From: an uncultured Alphaproteobacteria bacterium
GTDB lineage: Bacteria > Pseudomonadota > Alphaproteobacteria > Rhizobiales > Aestuariivirgaceae
Reading direction: 5' to 3'
NCBI GenBank assembly: GCA_945957365.1
Contig: CAMFKI010000015.1
Coordinates: forward strand, 21,046-85,045
DNA: 64,000 bases
Shown here: one piece after another, positions 59,069 through 64,000 of the stretch
Numbering within the stretch: the stretch's first letter is position 1
Layout of the letters: every line of letters begins with the position of its first letter
The notes under the pieces: model-generated
Told to the model about the DNA's origin: nothing
The model's input: the letters and a program-made list of their open reading frames with translations, nothing else
Databases searched by the model: none
Translations under genes and position numbers: made by a program

Positions 59069-60630
59069 CCTCAGGCCGATCGGAGCGCATCAAGCAGGCG
59101 CTCCGCCAGGCGGATGAACTGCTGCTGCGCGGCCAGTTGCCCGAGGCGGAGGCGGTGTCGCGCCGCCTCGTGGCGGAAAGCCCGCTCTCGGCCCCGGCAC
59201 AGTTCATGCTCGGCATCACCATCCAGGCGCAGGGCCGCTTCGAGCAGGCCGAGCCGCATTTCGCGCGCGCCGTGACGATCGACGGCCGCAACGTGGGCTA
59301 TCTGCTGAACTACGGCCTCTGCCTGCTCAGCATGGGCCGCGTGCCGGAAGCCGCCGAGCAATACCGCAAGGCGCGCAGTGCCGCACCGTCGAGCTTCGAG
59401 GCGGTGTGGCGCAACGGCTCTTTCCTCGCGCGCATCGGCCACATGGAGCAGGCGCTCACCGTCTTCGGCAAGGCGCTGGAGCGGGCGCCGGAGGCGGCGC
59501 GCCACGACATTCGGCTCGAAGTCCTGGATTGCCTCCTGTCGCTCGGCCGCATCGACGAGGCCGAGGCCCACATCGAGCGCTTCATCGCAACGACACCGTT
59601 TCACGCGCGCTACCTCTGCCTGCTCGCTTCCATCGGCAGGCACGATGCGTCCTCCGACATGTTCCGGCGCATCGAGGGCGAGCTGGCGCGCCGCGACCTC
59701 ACCCCCATCGACCGCAGCGACCTGATGGTGAGGCGCGGCGCGATGTTGCAGGCGAGCCAGCGCTATGACGAGGCCTTCGCCAGTTTCAGCGAGGGCAAGA
59801 GGCTGCTGCGCGCGCCCTCCGTCACCGCGGCTTTCCGCCACGAGGTCGACGCCCGCATCGCCGCCTTCGGCAAGGACAGGCTGGAAGCGCTCGCTGCCGA
59901 GCATGGCCGCAGCGGCCACCGTCCGATCTTCGTCGTGGGCCTGCCGCGCTCCGGCACCACGCTGGCGGCGCAGATCATCTCCGCCCACAGCAAGGCCGGC
60001 AATGCCGGCGAACTCGAAACCATGACCTATGTCGCAGCGAAGCTGGCGCACGGCAGGCCGCTGTCGGACATCGACACCGCGCTGCGGGCGCTGGGGGCGA
60101 AGGGCGTGGATGCGCTGGCCGAGCTCTACCGTTCGGCGATGCGCTACGTCGTGCCGGGCAAGGCGCTGGCCGTCGACAAGATGCCGCTCAACTTCCGCTT
60201 CATCGCGGAAGCCGCGATCCTGTTTCCGCAGGCCCGCTTCGTGCACTGCACGAGGCACCCGGCGGATACCTTCGTCTCGGCTCTCCAGACCGAGATGAAC
60301 GCCGCGCATTCCTACAGCTACGACCCGGCCGACTATGCCGCCTTCCACCGCGAATACCGCCGCCTCATGGCGCATTGGGACGAGGCGCTGCCGGGCCGGG
60401 TGTTCCATTTGTCCTACGAAGCCCTGGTGACGGAGCCCGAACCCGCCATCGCCGCGCTTCTGGACTATCTGGGACTGGCGATGGAGGAGGCCTGCCTCCA
60501 TCCGGAGCGCAATGCCGGTGCCGTGACCACCTTCAGCCGGCTGCAGGTGCGCTCGGGAATCAATGCGTCCTCAGTGGGGCGCTGGAAGCCCTACGAGCGC
60601 CATCTGCGCCCGATCCTCGACAGCCTCTAG
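59065..60630 (+). CDS. TPR-repeat sulfotransferase
   Basis: Protein of 521 residues. About the first 230 residues are tetratricopeptide repeats (ALRQADELLLRGQLPEAEAV, QFMLGITIQAQGRFEQAEPH and similar), followed by a sulfotransferase domain with PIFVVGLPRSGTTLAAQIIS (PAPS P-loop) and FVHCTRHPADTFVS (3'-phosphate site). The layout matches the TPR-Sulfotransfer proteins of bacteria and of tyrosine-protein sulfotransferase type; the substrate may be a protein or sugar. It is translationally coupled to qorA. Confidence 0.87.
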   Translation: MTSGRSERIKQALRQADELLLRGQLPEAEAVSRRLVAESPLSAPAQFMLGITIQAQGRFEQAEPHFARAVTIDGRNVGYLLNYGLCLLSMGRVPEAAEQYRKARSAAPSSFEAVWRNGSFLARIGHMEQALTVFGKALERAPEAARHDIRLEVLDCLLSLGRIDEAEAHIERFIATTPFHARYLCLLASIGRHDASSDMFRRIEGELARRDLTPIDRSDLMVRRGAMLQASQRYDEAFASFSEGKRLLRAPSVTAAFRHEVDARIAAFGKDRLEALAAEHGRSGHRPIFVVGLPRSGTTLAAQIISAHSKAGNAGELETMTYVAAKLAHGRPLSDIDTALRALGAKGVDALAELYRSAMRYVVPGKALAVDKMPLNFRFIAEAAILFPQARFVHCTRHPADTFVSALQTEMNAAHSYSYDPADYAAFHREYRRLMAHWDEALPGRVFHLSYEALVTEPEPAIAALLDYLGLAMEEACLHPERNAGAVTTFSRLQVRSGINASSVGRWKPYERHLRPILDSL

Positions 60631-60631
60631 T

Positions 60632-61483
60632 CTATGAGCAGTGGCTGGCGCCACCGGCGGCCAGCGTCTTCCAGTCCGGCGAGCATTGCACCTCTGTGCA
60701 CAGGAAGCCCGCCAGCGTGCGCGACGGCACGGCATGGGCGAGGTTCAGCGGCTGTCCCGAATTGTCATAGAGCGTGCTGACCACCATGCCCACGAGATCG
60801 CCCTTCTCGTCGAACAGGGGGCCGCCCGATTCGCCCTTCTGAGTCGAGAGGCGCAGCACCATGGCATCGGGATAGCCGAACTTGGCATCGTCGCCGGCGT
60901 AATGAACGGGCTGGCCGAAGCTCGGCGACTGGAATTCGCCCAGCCGTGCTGTGTCGCCCTGGGCGTGCGGCCGCCCCAGCGAATAGACGATGTTGCCCTT
61001 GACGAGGCACTGGCTGTCGTCGGGCGTTACCGCCTTGCCGGAGAAGCCGCGCAGCTTGATGACCGCCATGTCGTTGTCGGGCTTCAGCGCGATCACGTCG
61101 CCGGAATAGACCCGGCCATTGGCGGCCTTGGCGGAAACGGTGTTGCCGATGCGCTTGGCCACGTGCGCGGCGGTCATCACATAGCCCGAACCGTCGACGA
61201 CGAAGCCCGAGCCCGAGGTGACGGGCGTTCCCTTGCGGTTTTCCTTGCTCTGGGTATCGGGGGAGGCGGGCTGCGACACGATCAGCGTCACGTAGGTCGG
61301 GCCGGAGCGGCGCACCAAGCTGGTGATCTGCTCGGTGCTGGCGATCGCCTCGCCCGGCGGCACCGAGGTTTGCTGCACGTTGAAATTCCGGCTCTCGAGG
61401 TCGACGTTGGAGGACGACTCGCAGCCGGCCAGCACGACGGCCAGCACAGAGAATGAAAGCAGGGCACGAAGGGGAGGCAACAT
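60632..61483 (-). CDS. Trypsin-like serine protease lipoprotein
   Basis: Protein of 283 residues with a lipoprotein signal ending LAVVLAGC (Cys about 20). The mature part is a chymotrypsin-fold protease of the HtrA-like group without PDZ domains: GSGFVVDGSGYVMTAAHV (His), DNDMAVIKLRG (Asp) and QKGESGGPLFDEKG (Ser). It probably cleaves proteins at the inner or outer membrane face in the periplasm. The ATG at 61483 is set by the signal; its stop is one base from the TPR-sulfotransferase stop. Confidence 0.88.
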   Translation of the reverse strand: MLPPLRALLSFSVLAVVLAGCESSSNVDLESRNFNVQQTSVPPGEAIASTEQITSLVRRSGPTYVTLIVSQPASPDTQSKENRKGTPVTSGSGFVVDGSGYVMTAAHVAKRIGNTVSAKAANGRVYSGDVIALKPDNDMAVIKLRGFSGKAVTPDDSQCLVKGNIVYSLGRPHAQGDTARLGEFQSPSFGQPVHYAGDDAKFGYPDAMVLRLSTQKGESGGPLFDEKGDLVGMVVSTLYDNSGQPLNLAHAVPSRTLAGFLCTEVQCSPDWKTLAAGGASHCS

Positions 61484-61586
61484 CCGTCTCTCTTGTTCTG
61501 AAGCCTCATAGCACAAAATCAGGCCACGGAATGGCCATGAAACCGCAGCACGCAAAAAGAACGCAACATGCACTGGCGGCTAAAAA

Positions 61587-61610
61587 AACGGCCCGCCGAA
61601 GCGGGCCGTT
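61587..61610 (-). terminator. Rho-independent terminator of the first porin
   Basis: AACGGCCCGC-cgaa-GCGGGCCGTT, a ten-base-pair stem. On the minus strand the loop is TTCG (a stable tetraloop) and seven T follow. It lies 28 bases after the porin stop. Confidence 0.93.
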
Positions 61611-61638
61611 CTGTAGGTATCGTTTGCAGGGGTAAGGC

Positions 61639-63054
61639 TTAGAAGCGCCAGACCGAGACGAGGTCGACGGTCCAGTTGTCGTTCTGGACGTTCAGCTTGT
61701 CCGTCACGCCTTCGTTGAGACCATCCTTGCCGGTGCGCTTGAAGTCCCAGGACTGCGTGTACCACTCGCCTTCCACACCGATCGTCAGCTGATCGACGGG
61801 GGTGTAGTACAGGCCACCGAGGATCGCCCAGGTGTCGTAGCTGAAGCCCTTGTAGCCGTAGAGGGTGCTGTTGGAGACGGCATTGAAGTTGTCGCCTTCA
61901 CGGTTCTTGTAACCGGCGCCCAATTCGGCGTGGACGGTGTCAGACAGGTTGGCAGACGCCAAGCCGCTCACGCCCCACCAAGAGTTGTAGACCGGAACGT
62001 TGTTGGTGATGTCACCGTTGTCGTTGACGGTCTGGTAGGGACCGGCACCGAAGGCGGCGGCAAGCGACAGGCTTGCGATGTCACCCAGGTTGAAGCCCAC
62101 ACCGGCGCCGACCTGCCACAGAGCGTCTGCGTTGTCGTTGCCGACGAGAACTTCGTTGTTGGTCGAACGGTACACGCCCGAGATCTCGCCCGAGAACGCA
62201 TCGCCCGAGTACTTGATCTCGCCAGCCGCGCCGAGGTTGTTGCCCGCACGGTAGTAGTCGTTGTTGTCGTTGCCGAAGCCGTCGTTGATGCCGGCGTCTT
62301 CGATGGCAACCGCCATGGAGAACGGACCCGAGGCATAGGTCAGACGCATCTGGCTCGTATCACCCGGATCGAAACTCACGTCGGCGTTGTCGGTGTAGTA
62401 GCAGGTGCAGGCGCCATCATAGCCGTAGCCGATGTTGCCCAGCGAACCGGTATAACCGCCGCCCAGCGTCAGTTCCGGGGTCATCGCCCAGTAGCCCCAC
62501 GCCGTCTTCATGTAGACATCGGCGGTGCCGTTGCCGTTGAAGTCAGCGCGCATCTTCAGTTCGACGCCGACTTCACCGACTGCGGTGTCGGTCGTGGCGA
62601 CGACGCGGAGCTGGCCACGGGCCTTGACGTCCCAGTCGTCGCTGGTGTCGCCGGAGTACTTGACCTTCGAGGTCACGCCATCATAGGTGCGCTTCGCGGA
62701 GCCGCTGACCTGGTCGCCGGTGTAGACGATTGCAGCGCGGACATAGCCCGACCACGAGATCGTGGTGCCGGCCGGAGCATCAGCCGTCGGCAGGATGCTG
62801 ATCAGGGTGGCGTTGTCGTTCACAACGCGGTCACGGTCGGAACCGACCATGCCCGGAACCTGGAGGGCTTCGCCCTTCGAGATGGCGAGCAGCTGGTAGC
62901 CGGCGGGAACCGACGGAGCGGTTTCCATGGCGGCCATGCGGGCGTTGAGCGATTCGACCTGAGCCTTCAGATCGCTCAGTTCGTCGGCGTGAGCGGCCAC
63001 GGCAGAGACGGCAACCGCCGCACCAGCCATCAGGGCCATCTTCATAGTCTTCAT
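61639..63054 (-). CDS. Outer-membrane porin, alphaproteobacterial type
   Basis: Protein of 471 residues with a signal peptide (KMALMAGAAVAVSAVAAHA). A coiled-coil stretch follows (DELSDLKAQVESLNARMAAM), typical of porins in Hyphomicrobiales, then a beta-barrel of 16 strands ending in the C-terminal aromatic VDLVSVWRF that is recognised by the BAM complex. It forms a trimeric diffusion channel. The ATG at 63054 follows GGGAGAAC. The next gene upstream is a near-copy; the C-terminal regions are very alike. Confidence 0.92.
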   Translation of the reverse strand: MKTMKMALMAGAAVAVSAVAAHADELSDLKAQVESLNARMAAMETAPSVPAGYQLLAISKGEALQVPGMVGSDRDRVVNDNATLISILPTADAPAGTTISWSGYVRAAIVYTGDQVSGSAKRTYDGVTSKVKYSGDTSDDWDVKARGQLRVVATTDTAVGEVGVELKMRADFNGNGTADVYMKTAWGYWAMTPELTLGGGYTGSLGNIGYGYDGACTCYYTDNADVSFDPGDTSQMRLTYASGPFSMAVAIEDAGINDGFGNDNNDYYRAGNNLGAAGEIKYSGDAFSGEISGVYRSTNNEVLVGNDNADALWQVGAGVGFNLGDIASLSLAAAFGAGPYQTVNDNGDITNNVPVYNSWWGVSGLASANLSDTVHAELGAGYKNREGDNFNAVSNSTLYGYKGFSYDTWAILGGLYYTPVDQLTIGVEGEWYTQSWDFKRTGKDGLNEGVTDKLNVQNDNWTVDLVSVWRF

Positions 63055-63440
63055 TCTTGTTCTCCCAAGTCTCTTGGAGTTGAGGAGCCCCCCATCCCCT
63101 GCAAACGGTTTCGGAAGGCCATGCTCGAAATCATTCGGCACGGTCTTGTTCTCGTCCCTAATCATGGAAACGTCAACGAAGACCCGCTGCAATCGATTTG
63201 AATTTTGGCGCCTGTAACACAATTGCCACAGTTCCGGCGCGCCCCCTGCAAGCGAAATTTCGGGCGGGAATTCAAATGGTTAATGATTCATAACCGAAAC
63301 CGGGCGGGAAGGGAAGTGCGAGCCGCCTCCGGCCCCACCACCTTCCTGCCACGCTTGCGGCAGCCCGCCCGAATCTCTCCCCGCAACGGAAAACGGCCCG
63401 CCGAAGCAGGCCGTTCCCCCCGGTCGTCGAGGTGAGTCGC
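63055..63440. promoter_or_regulatory. Porin 1 promoter region with terminator of porin 2
   Basis: 386 bases between the two porin genes. The half next to porin 1 is AT-rich with the probable promoter. The half next to porin 2 carries its terminator at 63392-63415. Nothing else coding is supported. Confidence 0.5.
63392..63415 (-). terminator. Rho-independent terminator of the second porin
   Basis: AACGGCCCGC-cgaa-GCAGGCCGTT, the same stem and loop as the first porin's terminator but for one G-T wobble on the minus strand. TTTTCC follows. It lies 25 bases after the stop of the second porin. Confidence 0.85.
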
Positions 63441-64000
63441 TTAGAACCGCCAGACCGACACGAGGTCGACGGTCCAGTTGTCGTTGGTGATGCTCAGCTT
63501 GTCCTTGTCGTTTACCTGCACGCCGGACTTGCCGGTGCGCTGGAAGTCCCAGGTCTGGGTGTACCACTCGCCTTCCACACCGATCGTCAGCTGATCGACG
63601 GGATTGTAGTACAGGCCACCGAGCACGGCCCAGGTATCATAGTCAAAGCCCTTGTATCCCCACGTGCCGGTCTGGTTGCCGTCCTTGTCGTAGGTATTCA
63701 GGTTGAAGTTGTCACCTTCACGGTGCTTGTAGCCAACACCTGCTTCAGCGTGGACCGTGTCGGACAGGCTGGCTGATGCCAAGCCGCTCAGACCCCACCA
63801 CTGGTTGTAAACCGGCAGGTTGTTGGTGATGTCACCACTGTCGTTGACGGTCTGGTAGGGACCGGCACCGAAGGCGCCAGCAAGCGACAGGCTTGCAATG
63901 CTGCCCATGTTGAAGCTCACACCGGCGCCGACCTGCCACAGTGCATCTGCGTTGTCGTTGCCGAGGAGGTTTTCGTTGTTGGTGGAGCGGTACACGCCCG
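63441..64000 (-). CDS. Second tandem porin (3' part only, 5' end outside the window)
   Basis: The last 186 residues of a porin that runs off the window's right edge. It closely matches the C-terminal part of the first porin (GVYRSTNNE, ALWQVGAGV, FGAGPYQTVND, GEWYTQTWDF, NDNWTVDLVSVWRF), with local differences in loops such as DKDGNQTGTWG. Two adjacent homologous porins with near-identical terminators point to a recent tandem duplication. Confidence 0.92.
   Translation of the reverse strand, partial: GVYRSTNNENLLGNDNADALWQVGAGVSFNMGSIASLSLAGAFGAGPYQTVNDSGDITNNLPVYNQWWGLSGLASASLSDTVHAEAGVGYKHREGDNFNLNTYDKDGNQTGTWGYKGFDYDTWAVLGGLYYNPVDQLTIGVEGEWYTQTWDFQRTGKSGVQVNDKDKLSITNDNWTVDLVSVWRF

Overview
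The window is high-GC DNA (mid-60s % by eye) from an alphaproteobacterium, most likely of the order Hyphomicrobiales (Rhizobiales). Evidence: tandem porins of the alphaproteobacterial type, an NDUFS4-like complex I accessory subunit (alphaproteobacteria and mitochondria), a MocE/MocD-like Rieske-desaturase pair, a Brucella-style ftrABCD iron operon, and a hyp operon in the rhizobial order A-B-F-C-D-E. It looks chromosomal: three tRNA genes, gatB, metC and short convergent or divergent operons with compact terminators.

Layout. 0-6 kb: envelope/stress proteins (ElaB-like and holin-like pair), an SDR-cupin pair, glyoxalase divergent from a sirtuin, a two-domain cold-shock protein and DUF192. 5.6-7.6 kb: tRNA-Pro, the NDUFS4-like gene, tRNA-Arg, then a roughly 1.5 kb, less GC-rich segment holding one fic gene and bounded by an imperfect copy of the tRNA-Arg 3' end. 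7.6-19 kb: a secreted phosphoesterase, a delta-60 repeat protein, rhodanese, CreA, metC, gatB, a glutathione transferase with a histone-H1-like tail, an EEP hydrolase and tRNA-Ser. 20-30.5 kb: a Tat-exported amidohydrolase, the complete hydrogenase maturation operon hypABFCDE without hydrogenase structural genes, an unusual PP-loop/CxxCxxC protein, YnfA and an ATP-grasp protein. 30.6-37 kb: a cspA plus H1-like HTH operon, DUF2092, a multicopper oxidase and a lone GspD secretin. 37-43 kb: ftrABCD ferrous iron uptake, exported beta-carbonic anhydrase with an untracked 48-aa membrane ORF, and the Rieske-desaturase pair. 43-49 kb: Ku without LigD, then a CYP199-like P450 followed by an aromatic-acid decarboxylase. 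49-61.5 kb: a Gfo/Idh/MocA oxidoreductase, chemoreceptor plus PilZ, PfkB kinase, Crp/Fnr regulator, two sulfotransferase-like proteins, aminotransferase, quinone oxidoreductase and a trypsin-like lipoprotein. 61.6-64 kb: two tandem porins, the second cut by the window edge.

How genes work together: ftrA-D form one uptake pathway (periplasmic binding, cupredoxin, permease, polyferredoxin); hypA-F build the NiFe(CN)2CO centre of a hydrogenase that must be encoded elsewhere; the P450 and decarboxylase probably act on an aromatic acid; the chemoreceptor carries its own CheR/CheB docking tail. No intact integrase, transposase, prophage or CRISPR array was seen. The most unusual items are the tRNA-bounded fic segment with its palindromic operator, the P450 whose I-helix lacks the acid-alcohol pair, the PP-loop protein beside the orphan hyp operon, the H1-like tails on a glutathione transferase and an HTH protein, and a dockerin-like gene remnant that still has its terminator.
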